64,000 nt of DNA from Gemmobacter sp034519525 (GTDB lineage: Bacteria; Pseudomonadota; Alphaproteobacteria; Rhodobacterales; Rhodobacteraceae), in contig JAXHOJ010000061.1 in NCBI GenBank assembly GCA_034519525.1, forward strand, positions 1 through 64,000. Direction: 5' to 3'. Below the pieces are notes generated by a model. It was not told the origin of the DNA and made no database searches. It was given only the letters and a program-made list of their open reading frames with translations. The position numbers and the translations under genes were made by a program. Positions 52,415 through 61,163 of this stretch are shown piece by piece (the first letter of the stretch is position 1; each line of letters starts with the position of its first letter).

Positions 52415-53923
52415 TCAGCTGTTGCCGCGCCGGGCAAACAACCCCGCATCCTCGGCCGCACTGCGCAGGGCGCGGGATTTGTTCACGGTTTCCTGAAACT
52501 CCGCTTCGGGGTCGCTGTCATAGACCACGCCGCCCCCGGCCTGGATATAAAGCTTTTCGTCCTTCAGCACGGCCGTGCGCAGGGCGATGCAGAAATCCAT
52601 CTCGCCATTGGCCGCGAAATAGCCCACGCCGCCGCCATAGACGCCGCGCTTTTCCGGCTCCAGCTCGTCGATGATTTCCATCGCGCGCACCTTGGGCGCG
52701 CCCGAAACCGTGCCTGCGGGCAGGCCCGCCAGCAGCGCCGACAGCGCATCCTCGCCCTCTGCGATCTCGCCCACCACGTTCGACACGATGTGCATGACGT
52801 GGGAATAGCGTTCGATGATGAATTTCTCGGTCGGCTTCACCGTGCCGATCTTCGCCACCCGGCCCACATCATTGCGGCCCAGATCCAGCAGCATCAGATG
52901 CTCGGCCAGTTCCTTCTTGTCGGCCAGCAGATCCAGCTCCAGCGCCTTGTCTTCTTCGGGCGTCGCCCCGCGCTTGCGGGTGCCCGCAATGGGGCGGATC
53001 GTCACCTCGCCCTCGCGCAGCCGCACGAGGATTTCCGGGCTGGCGCCGATCACCTGAAAGCCGCCGAAGTTGAAAAAGAACAGGAAGGGCGAGGGGTTGG
53101 TGCGGCGCAGCGAGCGATAAAGCGCGAAGGGCGGCAGGGCAAAACTCTGCGTCCAGCGCTGGCTGGGCACCACCTGGAAGATATCGCCCGCGCGGATATA
53201 GTCTTTCGCCTTTTCCACCGCAGCCTTGTAGCCGTCATGGGTAAAGTTCGATACCATCTCGCCCACCGGCGTGGCCTCGCCCAGATCACGCTGCGCGGGT
53301 GGCGCGCGGTCCAGATCGCGCAGCGCGTCCATCACCCGTTCCGCCGCCTGCGCATAGGCCGCCCGTGCCGACAGGCCCGAAGCGACCCAGGCGGGGGAGA
53401 CCAGCGTCACCTCGCCCTTTACCCCGTCCAGCACGGCAATCACCGAAGGGCGCATCAGAACGGCATCGGGCAGGCCGAGCGGGTCGGGGTTCACATCGGG
53501 CAGATGTTCCACCAGACGGATCATGTCATAGCCCAGATAGCCGAACAGCCCGGCCGCGATGGCGGGCAGATCATCCGGCATCTCCATCGCGCTTTCCGCG
53601 ATCAGGGCGCGCAGGGTATCCAGCGGCTGCCCTTCCAGCGGCTCAAAGGCCGCTGCATCGAAACGCGCTTCGCGGTTGATTTCGGACTGGGTGCCGTTGC
53701 AGCGCCAGATCAGATCGGGCTTCATGCCCACCACGGAATAGCGGCCGCGCACTTCCCCGCCAGTCACGCTTTCCAGCATGAATGTATCGGTGCGCGCCTC
53801 GCCCAGTTTCAGCATCAGGCTGACCGGGGTATCCAGATCGGCGGCCAGGCGGGCATAGACCAACTGGTTCTTGCCCGCGTTCCAGCCGCGCTCAAAAGCT
53901 TCGAAAGAAGAAACAAGCGTCAT
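52415..53923 (-). CDS. trpE: Anthranilate synthase component I
   Basis: A 502-residue chorismate-using enzyme. The feedback-binding region is near SLMLKLGEARTDTFMLESV. ASPEILVRLREGEVTIRPIA, GTRKRGATPEEDKALE and AGTVSGAPKVRAMEIIDELE are the catalytic blocks. It is full length. It follows the PpiD-like gene closely on the same strand, and it is separated from trpG by the deacetylase-like gene. Confidence 0.96.
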   Translation of the reverse strand: MTLVSSFEAFERGWNAGKNQLVYARLAADLDTPVSLMLKLGEARTDTFMLESVTGGEVRGRYSVVGMKPDLIWRCNGTQSEINREARFDAAAFEPLEGQPLDTLRALIAESAMEMPDDLPAIAAGLFGYLGYDMIRLVEHLPDVNPDPLGLPDAVLMRPSVIAVLDGVKGEVTLVSPAWVASGLSARAAYAQAAERVMDALRDLDRAPPAQRDLGEATPVGEMVSNFTHDGYKAAVEKAKDYIRAGDIFQVVPSQRWTQSFALPPFALYRSLRRTNPSPFLFFFNFGGFQVIGASPEILVRLREGEVTIRPIAGTRKRGATPEEDKALELDLLADKKELAEHLMLLDLGRNDVGRVAKIGTVKPTEKFIIERYSHVMHIVSNVVGEIAEGEDALSALLAGLPAGTVSGAPKVRAMEIIDELEPEKRGVYGGGVGYFAANGEMDFCIALRTAVLKDEKLYIQAGGGVVYDSDPEAEFQETVNKSRALRSAAEDAGLFARRGNS

Positions 53924-53932
53924 GTCAAAGCC

Positions 53933-55834
53933 TTACCGGAACTGAGCGTGAACCGCCTCGATGGCGGTCTGGTTGAAGGTCACACCGGCCTCAAGCGCCA
54001 GCGCATTGGCAAACAGGGCCAGCGCATCCTGCGCATAGGTCTGTTCCACCTGCGCGGCGATCGCCTCTTTCAGGGCTGCGGCGTCGTCGCCCTCGGGCGG
54101 CTGCCGGCGGCATGATGCTATCCAGCCGCACGCAGCCCCACAAAGCCGGCGCCGTCGATCACCGCACATCGCCCTGCCGCCATCTCGAACGCGGCGGCAA
54201 CAGGCGCTGGCAGGCACGCCCTCCACAAAGCCGTCGCGGGCGATATCGGCCTGTCACGCGACAATGCCAAAGGCGCCCAGCGAGGCGCCGCGCCTCGACC
54301 GCCGCTTTGATCTCGCGGCCCGGGCGGCAAGCGCCGTTGCCAGGGCCTCCGCCGCCAGCTGGCCTCGACATCGGCGCGGGCTTCGTCCAGCGGAATCGGC
54401 GTGGCGGGCACGATCTCGTCCAGCTGCAGCGCAACAAGCCCGCCATCGGCCAACAGGACCGCTTCGGGGAAATCCCCCTCCTGCACCTGCTGCGCGGCGG
54501 CGCGGAAGGCGGGATAGCCCGCGATCTTTTCATCCGACTGATCGGTGAAATCCAGCGTGCCCAGTTCCATGCCCTGTTCCTGCGCCAGATCCTGCAGCGT
54601 GGCGCCACCGGCCAGCAGGTCATCCACCGCCTCGACCTTGTCGGCAATGGCGCGACGGGCGGCATCCATCTGGTCTCCCACGCTTCAGATCGGCTTTCGC
54701 GTCTTCGAAGGTCACGGTCTCCTGCGCGGCCAGAATCCCGTTCACCCGGAACAGGGCTGGCCCCAGATCCGAGGGCAGCGGCCCGGCCACACCCGGCCCC
54801 TCCAGCGCAAAGACGGCTTCGCCCGCCGCGCCCAGCTCGGCTTCGCGCGCACATCGCCCAGATCAATATCGTCCAGCGTCAGACCGCGTTCGGCCACCAG
54901 CGTCTCGAACGGTCTCGCCTGCATCCAGCCGCGCGCAGGGCCGCGCTCGGCCTCGGCCTCGGTCGGGAAGCACCAGACGCTCGACCAAGCGCCGCTCGGG
55001 CTGCACGAATTCGGCGATCCGCGCTGTGCATAATCGCGCCTGCAGCGCGGCATCATCCACCGGCATTTCGGCGGCCTGCGCCTCTGGCAGCAGGGCGGCA
55101 TAGGTGATGCGCTTGGCTTCGGGGCGGGTAAAGGCCGCCACATTGGCCTCGTAATGCGCCTGCAACTCGGCCGTCGATCGGGAGCAGGCAGCGGGGGCTG
55201 TCAGATCCGCCTCGGTCAGTTGCAGCAGGCTGAACCCGCGCCGTTCCGCGATATGGGTATACAGCGTGTCGGTCAGCGTGCCTTCACCCGCAAAACCACC
55301 GCTGACCGCGCCCTGCAACAGCGCGCGCGACAGATCATCGCGCAGGGCGCCTTCGAACTCGGCTTCGGTCAGGTTGTTGCGGCGCAGGGTAAAGCGATAG
55401 GTTTCGCGGTCAAACGTGCCCTCGCCGCGCCCTGAAACGCGGGTATTGCCAGTGATTTCGCTCGGCCACCACGCGCATCGCCCGACCGACAGGCCGATAC
55501 GCGCTGCCTCGTCATCCAGCGCCGCCTGGGTCACAGACGCCTGCAGCACCTGCTGATCCAGCCCGAAGGCTCTGCGCCTCGTGCAAAGCGGATGTGCTGG
55601 CCAAATCTGCGCGACAAGCGCGTCAGCTCTGCTGTTGCAGGGCCCGGGCATAGTCGTCAGCCGTCGATATCGCGGTCGCCCACCGTGCCGATTGCTGCGG
55701 CAGCCGCCGCCAAAGTTGGTGACGCCAAAGCCGCCAAGCCCGACCACCAGCATGGCCATCAGGGCCCAGACCACAATCTGAGCGCCTACGCGCTTGCGCT
55801 TCGGGCTGTCATCGTATCGGGGCCTGCTGGCCAT
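53933..55834 (-). pseudogene. PpiD/SurA-like periplasmic peptidyl-prolyl isomerase, many frameshifts
   Basis: Fragments in all three minus-strand frames spell one protein of roughly 620 residues. It begins with MASRPRYDDSPKRKRVG and the anchor VVWALMAMLVVGLGGFGVTN, continues through AFGLDQQVLQASVTQAALDD, DRETYRFTLRRNNLTEAEFE and RRGFSLLQLTEADLTAP, and ends AIEAVHAQFR. At least seven frame changes are needed. Homologues sit directly upstream of trpE in Rhodobacterales and assist outer-membrane protein folding. The density of indels and the intact wording of each fragment suggest poor local sequence quality rather than decay. Confidence 0.8.
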
Positions 55835-55905
55835 GATCCGTGGCCTGTTTGACCAGCGTTGGCCGCCGGTCTATGCGGTCGGGCCGGCTTGGGGCAAGGC
55901 GCGGC

Positions 55906-57067
55906 TCAGGCGCGGAAAGCCAGCGCCAGCCGTCCGAACATCTCGGCAATCCCCGCCGCATCGACATTGGCAAAGGCGATGCGGATCTGGCGGCGGCCTT
56001 CGGTGTGGCTTTCAGGCTGGAACATGGTGCCTGGCAGCATCAGCACAGCCGCCTCGCGCACCAGCCGCTTTGCCAGATCGGGCGAGGCCGCGTCGAACGG
56101 ATGTTCGACATAGGCGAAATAGGCGCCACAGCCCAGCAGCCGCCAGCCTTCCAGCGCACCAAACCCCTGCACCATGGCAGCGCGCCGCGCCAGGATTTCG
56201 GCCCGCTCGCCCGCGACCCAATCCCGCAGGTTCTGCATCCCCCAAAGCGCACCGATCTGGCCCAGCTGAGACGGGCAGATGGCGACGGTATCCAGAAACT
56301 TTTCCACCTCCGCCAGCCGCGCGGTGCTGACGCGACCACCGCGCCCACCCGGTGCCCGGTCAGCCGGTAGGCCTTGGAAAAGCTGAATAAAGATGGATCA
56401 GCGTATCATCCCAACCGGGATCGGTGAACAGATCATGCGGCCGCCCATCCCGGCTGTCAAAATCGCGATAGGTCTCGTCCAGGATCAGGGCCAGCCCGTG
56501 CTTGCGGCACAGATCGCGGAAGGCCACCAGCAGTTCGGCCGGATATTCTGCCCCGCCCGGGTTGTTGGGGCTGACCAGCGCGATGGCGCGGGTGCGCGGG
56601 GTAATCAGTGCTGCGGCCTGCGCGGCATCGGGCAGCAGGCCCGGGCCGGTTTTCAGCGGCACGGTGGTCACGCCCTGCATATCCAGCCACATCTTGTGAT
56701 TGAAATACCAGGGCGTCGGCAGGATCACCTCGTCCCCCGCCGCGCAAGGGTGGCCATGACGCGCGCAGAAGGCCTGGTTGCAGCCCTGGGTGATCGCCAC
56801 CTGCGCGGGCAGGATCGTGCCGCCATAGGCGGCCGACCATTGCGCCGCAATCTCTGCGCGCAGGGCGGGCAGGCCCAGCACCGGCCCATACAGATGCGCC
56901 TGCGGATCATGCAGCGCCGCATCGGCCAAGGCCTGACGCAAGGCCAGCGGCGGGCTGTCCACCGGGGCGGCCTGGCTGACATTGATCAGCGGGCGGTCTG
57001 CCGGAAACTGCACCCCATCCAGCCAGCGCCGCGCCTCCATCACCGGGGGCGGGAAGGTGGCGGCCAT
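55906..57067 (-). pseudogene. Class I/II PLP aminotransferase, frameshifted
   Basis: The N-terminal part is MAATFPPPVMEARRWLDGVQ through QGCNQAFC, ALVSPNNPGG and LILDETYRDFDS. A frame change near 56375 cuts the lysine motif, which should read HLYSFSKAYRLTGHRVGAV. The C-terminal part from EKFLDTVAICPSQLGQIGAL to LALAFRA is intact in another frame. A compensating pair of indels sits near 56750-56780 (RHGHPCAAG for an expected VMATLA-type stretch). The joined length of about 385 residues is normal. The substrate is unknown. Confidence 0.8.
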
Positions 57068-57075
57068 GGCGGGGT

Positions 57076-57684
57076 TCAGGGGGCAGGGTCATCGGCGGCG
57101 GCTCCGTTGCTGGCGCGAGGGGGACAGGCCGAGCCGGGTGCTGTTATCTTGGGCCAAGAAGAGGGCGCGTGGCGCTCAAGCCGGTCCTTGCCGCGATAGG
57201 GCTGCACATATTGCAGCGCCATATCCCAGGGAAAGAAGATCCAGGTGTCCTGGCTGACCTCGGTGATATAGGTGTCCACCTGCGGCTTGCCCTGCGGCTT
57301 GGCATAGACCGTGGCGAAATGCGCCTTGGGATAGAGCTTGCGCACCAGCTCCAGTGTCTTGCCGCTGTCCACCAGATCATCGACGATCAGGATCCCCTCG
57401 CCGTCGCCCATCAGGTCTTCCTGCGGCGATTTGGTCACGCGGGGCTGCATCTGCGACTGGTGGTTGTAGCTTTGCACGCTGATCGTATCGACCACGCGGA
57501 TATCCAGCTCGCGCGAGACGATCATCGCGGGCACCAGCCCGCCGCGGGTGATGCCGACAATCGCGCGCCAGGCACCATTATCCGGCCCCTTGCCATCCAG
57601 GCGCCAGGCCAGCGCGCGGCTGTCGCGGTGGATCTGGTCCCAGCTGACGTGAAAGCCTTTTTCATGCGGCAGGCGGTCGGTCAT
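57076..57684 (-). CDS. gpt: Xanthine phosphoribosyltransferase (C-terminus unusually long)
   Basis: A 202-residue purine salvage enzyme as written. GILIVDDLVDSGKTLELVRK is the PRPP-binding motif, and TWIFFPWDMALQY is the conserved end of the family. Relatives stop soon after this point, near 165 residues. Here about 35 extra residues (LERHAPSSWPKITAPGSACP and onward) follow, encoded by sequence around 57146-57165 that resembles a degenerate copy of the TTGGGCCAAGA tail repeat. A lost stop or an indel after PYRGKD is likely. The start at 57684 follows AAGGACAG. Confidence 0.9.
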   Translation of the reverse strand: MTDRLPHEKGFHVSWDQIHRDSRALAWRLDGKGPDNGAWRAIVGITRGGLVPAMIVSRELDIRVVDTISVQSYNHQSQMQPRVTKSPQEDLMGDGEGILIVDDLVDSGKTLELVRKLYPKAHFATVYAKPQGKPQVDTYITEVSQDTWIFFPWDMALQYVQPYRGKDRLERHAPSSWPKITAPGSACPPRASNGAAADDPAP

Positions 57685-57713
57685 TGCGGCTGTCCTTGTT
57701 TCAGCGAGGCCCT

Positions 57714-58334
57714 TCAGGTGGCGGCGATCTTGAGGCCAAGAAGCGCGAGAATGCCGCCAAAGCTGCGGTCGATGCCGGTTTTCAGGCGGGCATAGGCGCG
57801 GCGCGGGGCGGCGAAAGAAAAGGCGCGGGCGACGGTGACGATGCAGATCATCTCGTTCACGAAGATCATCGCCAGCAGCGCCGCGATCCAGGGGGCGGTG
57901 GTGCCCGGAGGCACGGTGCCCACGAAAACCGCACCGAAGAACACGGCCGGTTTCGGGTTTGAAAGCTGGGTCAGCAGGCCCAGACGCAAGGCCGATCAGC
58001 GCGCGCGCGTGGCGGCGGCTGCCCTCGGCCGTCATCTCCAGCGGTTCGGTTGCATGGCGCCACATCTGGAAGGCGATCCAGCACAGGAACAGGCCGCCCG
58101 CGATCTTGAAGCCCCAAAGCAGCGCCGGGGCTGCCTGAAACAGCAGCGCCAGCCCGGAAAGTGCGGCCAGCGCCCAGACACAGGCGCCAAGCGCGATGCC
58201 CACCGCCAGCCAGACCCCGGTGCGGAAGCCATGCGTCACGCCTGTCCGCGCCGCCAGCAGCACGGCGGGGCCGGGCGCTGATCGCGGCCATCAAATGCAA
58301 CGGCCCAGAGCGGCAGAAAGGCCGCCAGCGTCAC
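57714..58334 (-). pseudogene. LysE/RhtB-family amino-acid exporter, frameshifted
   Basis: Three frames combine into one six-helix exporter: TLAAFLPLWA at the N-terminus, then LHLMAAIS, then LLAARTGVTHGFRTGVWLAV through IAGGLFLCWIAFQMWRHA, then LTQLSNPKPAVFFGAVFVGT to the end. Frame changes fall near 58295, 58270 and 57985. The start is a GTG at 58334 that overlaps the fabI stop as GTGA. Members export amino acids such as lysine or homoserine lactone. A sequencing cause is likely, as in the neighbours. Confidence 0.8.
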
Positions 58335-59168
58335 CGTCGTCCTTTGCGCCCCGTCACCACGTCGATATCGGGCGCATCCACCGCCTTCATGCCGACGACA
58401 TGATAGCCCGCATCGACATGCAGGTTTTCGCCCGTGGTGCCCGACCCCAGGTCGGACAGCAGGTAAAGCGCCGCCTTGCCCACCTCTTCCTGCGTCACGT
58501 TGCGGCGCAGCGGCGAGTTCAGCTCGTTCCACTTCATGATATAGCGGAAATCGCCGATGCCGCTGGCGGCCAGCGTCTTGATCGGGCCGGCGGAGATCGC
58601 GTTCACGCGGATGCCGTCCTTGCCCAGATCCTCGGCCAGATATTTCACCGAAGCCTCCAGCGCCGCCTTGGCCACGCCCATCACATTGTAATGCGGCATC
58701 ACCTTTTCCGCGCCGTAATAGGTCAGGGTCAGCAGGCTGCCGCCCGGCATCATCGCGGCGGCGCGCTGGCAGACGGCGGTAAAGGAATAGACCGAGATAT
58801 CCATCGTCATCGGAAATTGCCGCGCGGCTGGTATCGACATAGCGGCCGCGCAATTCGGTCTTGTCGGAAAAGCCGATGGCATGGACCACGAAAGTCCAGC
58901 CCGCCCCAACGCTCTTGCAGCCGCGGCAAACAGCGCGTCCATCGAGGCTTCGTCGCGCCACGTCGCATTCGACCAGCTGAGGTCCGATGCCGACCGAATT
59001 GATGCGGCCAGCGGCTCCACCCGTTTTTTCAGCGCCTCGCCCTGATAGGAAAAGGCCAGTTCGGCGCCCTGATCGGCGCAGGCCTTGGCAATGCCCCAGG
59101 CGATGGACTTGTCGTTCGCAAGCCCCATGATCAGGCCCGCGCTTGCCCGCCATCAGTCCTGTTGACAT
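58331..59168 (-). CDS. fabI: Enoyl-[acyl-carrier-protein] reductase (several compensating frameshifts)
   Basis: An NADH-dependent enzyme for the last step of fatty-acid elongation. The start at 59168 (MSTGLMAGKRG) is in a different frame from IMGLANDKSIAWGIAKA. The middle alternates frames: PQLVECDVA, then RDEASMDALFAAAA, then FVVHAIGFSDKTELRGRYVD, then FPMTMDISVYSFTAV. The C-terminal half, with the YYGAEKVMPHYNVMGVAKAA catalytic Tyr/Lys segment, is clean. An 838-nt span and about five indels. The gene is normally essential, so I read these as sequence errors. It is divergent from pdxH. Confidence 0.9.
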
Positions 59169-59306
59169 TCGCCGTCCCCCGCCCGCCTTTTTGGCTTGAA
59201 CCCGATTGGGTGTAGGCGATCCGGCGCCGCCGCATCAAGGCGGCAGGTGACTTGCCTTGGCGCAACGGCGGTGCAAGTCATGGGGCCGGATGAAGGAGTG
59301 TGACGG

Positions 59307-59910
59307 ATGGACCGGACAGGTATCTTTGCAGGTGACAACCCTTTCGCACTGGCGCGCGACTGGCTGGCCGAGGCCGAGGCGGCCGAGATCAATGATCCGA
59401 ACGCCATTGCGCTGGCCACGGTGGATGACAGCGGCCTGCCCAATGCGCGCATGGTGCTGCTGAAGGAAATCGAGGATGGCGGCCTTTGTGTTCTACACCA
59501 ATTACGGCAGTGCCAAGGGACAGGAGATTGCGGCCAGCGGCAAGGCGGCCTTCGTGATGCACTGGAAAAGCCTGCGCCGCCAGATCCGCGTCCGGGGCAT
59601 CACCGAACGGGAAGAGGGGCCGCAGGCGGATGAATATTACGCCAGCCGCAGCCTGAAATCGCGGCTGGGGGCCTGGGCTTCGGATCAGTCGCGGCCGCTG
59701 TCGTCGCGCAGTGCGCTGATGGCCGAGGTGGCGAAGATCACGGCCACCAAGGGGCCGAATCCGCCGCGCCCGCCGTTCTGGGGCGGGATCAGGATTCTGC
59801 CTCTGGAAATCGAATTCTGGGCTGATGGCATGTTCCGGTTGCACGACCGCTTCGTCTGGCGGCGGGCAACCATTCACGATGCGTGGAAAATAGAGCGGTT
59901 GAACCCTTGA
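59307..59910 (+). CDS. pdxH: Pyridoxamine 5'-phosphate oxidase (one-base frameshift)
   Basis: An FMN enzyme that makes pyridoxal phosphate. MDRTGIFAGDNPFALARDWL through MVLLKEIEDGG is in one frame, and AFVFYTNYGSAKGQEIAASG through FRLHDRFVWRR and the end ERLNP in another. The switch is at about 59482, in GAGGATGGCGGCC. The span is 604 nt, one over a multiple of three. Both FMN-binding blocks (RMVLLKEI; RQIRVRG) are present. The PLP made here serves several enzymes in this window. Confidence 0.93.
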
Positions 59911-60024
59911 TTTTCACGCAGCGTGAAATGCAGCGTCAGTTGCAGGTCGGTTTTGTGCTTGAATACGGGCGTGGATTGACCGATTGAACGTATCGAGGGG
60001 CTTTTCTGGGGATACGGCTCTGCA

Positions 60025-60564
60025 ATGACAGACGAGAACGCCGTCATGCAACTTACAGTGCATGGCAAGGTTAAATGGTTCGATCCTGCAAAGGGTTTCG
60101 GTTTCATCGTCGCAGATGAGGGCGGGGCGGATATCCTTTTGCATGCGAATGTGCTGCGCAATTACGGGCAGAGTTCGGTGGCCGATGGCACCGGGATCAG
60201 CGTGCTTGTGCAGCAGACGCAACGCGGTGTTCAGGCCGTCGAAGTGCTGGAGATCGAGCCTCCGGCCGGTACGGCGTTTCCTCTGGGTGAAGACAATATC
60301 GCCACCACCCCCGAAGCCATCGCCGCGCTGGAAATGGAGCCCGCACGGGTGAAATGGTTCGACAAGGCCAAGGGCTTCGGCTTCGCCAATGTCTATGGCC
60401 GGGCCGAGGATGTGTTCATTCATATCGAGGTGCTGCGCCTGTCAGGCTTTGCCGATCTCGCTGCAGGCGAGGCCGTCTGTCTGCGCATCATCGACGGCAA
60501 ACGCGGCCGCATGGCCGTTCAGGTGATATCATGGGAAGCTGCCGCACGCGAACGTCTGTCCTGA
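60025..60564 (+). CDS. Cold-shock protein with two CSD domains
   Basis: A 179-residue nucleic-acid-binding protein. CSD1 covers residues 9-75 (GKVKWFDPAKGFGFIVADEG), and CSD2 residues 106-172 (RVKWFDKAKGFGFANVYGRA, then VFIHIEVLR). A linker of about 30 residues joins them. Both keep the KGFGF RNP1 motif. Double-CSD proteins are common in Rhodobacterales and probably act as RNA chaperones. The start at 60025 is used; the in-frame ATG at 60046 is an alternative. Its end overlaps the next gene by 34 nt. Confidence 0.9.
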   Translation: MTDENAVMQLTVHGKVKWFDPAKGFGFIVADEGGADILLHANVLRNYGQSSVADGTGISVLVQQTQRGVQAVEVLEIEPPAGTAFPLGEDNIATTPEAIAALEMEPARVKWFDKAKGFGFANVYGRAEDVFIHIEVLRLSGFADLAAGEAVCLRIIDGKRGRMAVQVISWEAAARERLS

Positions 60565-61026
60565 TTGCGGCGCTGCTGCTGCCCGGCCTCTGGGCCGGGG
60601 CAGTGGCTGCCGCCTGTGATCCTGCCGTCGCCGAATTGCGCGGCAGCGGGCCTGCCGTGCGGTTTTCCATCGAACTGGCCGATGATGCCGGTGAACGCGC
60701 CCGGGGGCTGATGTTCCGCGACAGCATTGCCGCCAGCGCCGGGATGCTGTTTGTCTATGAACACCCGCAACATGCGGTGTTCTGGATGAAGAACACGCTC
60801 ATTCCGCTCGACATGATCTTTGCCGATGTCACGGGGCGGGTAACCCATGTCCATTCCGGCGCGATCCCGCATGATGAAACCCCGATCGACGGCGGCACGG
60901 GGGTTCAGCTATGTGCTGGAAATCAACGGCGGGCTTGCCGCTGCGCTGGGGATCGCACCGGGCCATGCCTTGCGCCATCCGTCGATCCCGCAAGATGGCG
61001 CCGCCTGGCGCTGTGATGCGCAATAG
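60531..61026 (+). CDS. DUF192 exported protein (one-base frameshift)
   Basis: A protein of about 164 residues. A signal peptide (SVLIAALLLPGLWAGAVAAA) is followed by the DUF192 domain: ERARGLMFRDSIAASAGMLF, then FWMKNTLIPLDMIFAD. Near 60905 the frame changes; one base removed gives VQYVLEINGGLAAALGIAPG and the stop at 61024-61026. The function of DUF192 is unknown. It overlaps the cold-shock gene by 34 nt in a different frame, so translation is coupled. Confidence 0.85.
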
Positions 61027-61067
61027 GGCTTCCCATTCCGGCGCAACCCGGTTAGGAAGCCGCCAGT

Positions 61068-61143
61068 CGGGGCGTAGCGCAGCCTGGTAGCGCGACGGTT
61101 TTGGGTACCGTAGGTCGAGAGTTCGAATCCCTCGCCCCGACCA
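61068..61143 (+). tRNA. tRNA-Pro (anticodon TGG)
   Basis: A 76-nt cloverleaf with encoded CCA. The acceptor CGGGGCG pairs with CGCCCCG, and the D arm is GCGCAGCCTGGTAGCGC. The anticodon stem ACGGT/ACCGT carries the loop TTTGGGT, giving TGG. The T arm GAGAG-TTCGAAT-CCCTC has one A-C mismatch, which may be a sequence error or a real variant. Confidence 0.95.
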
Positions 61144-61163
61144 CTTTCAGACAGACCGCTGGG

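Noticed and set aside
57146..57165. A further clear copy of the 3'-end element
   Set aside because: Only TTGGGCCAAGA is shared, this core is nearly self-complementary so orientation is ambiguous, and no hairpin precedes it.
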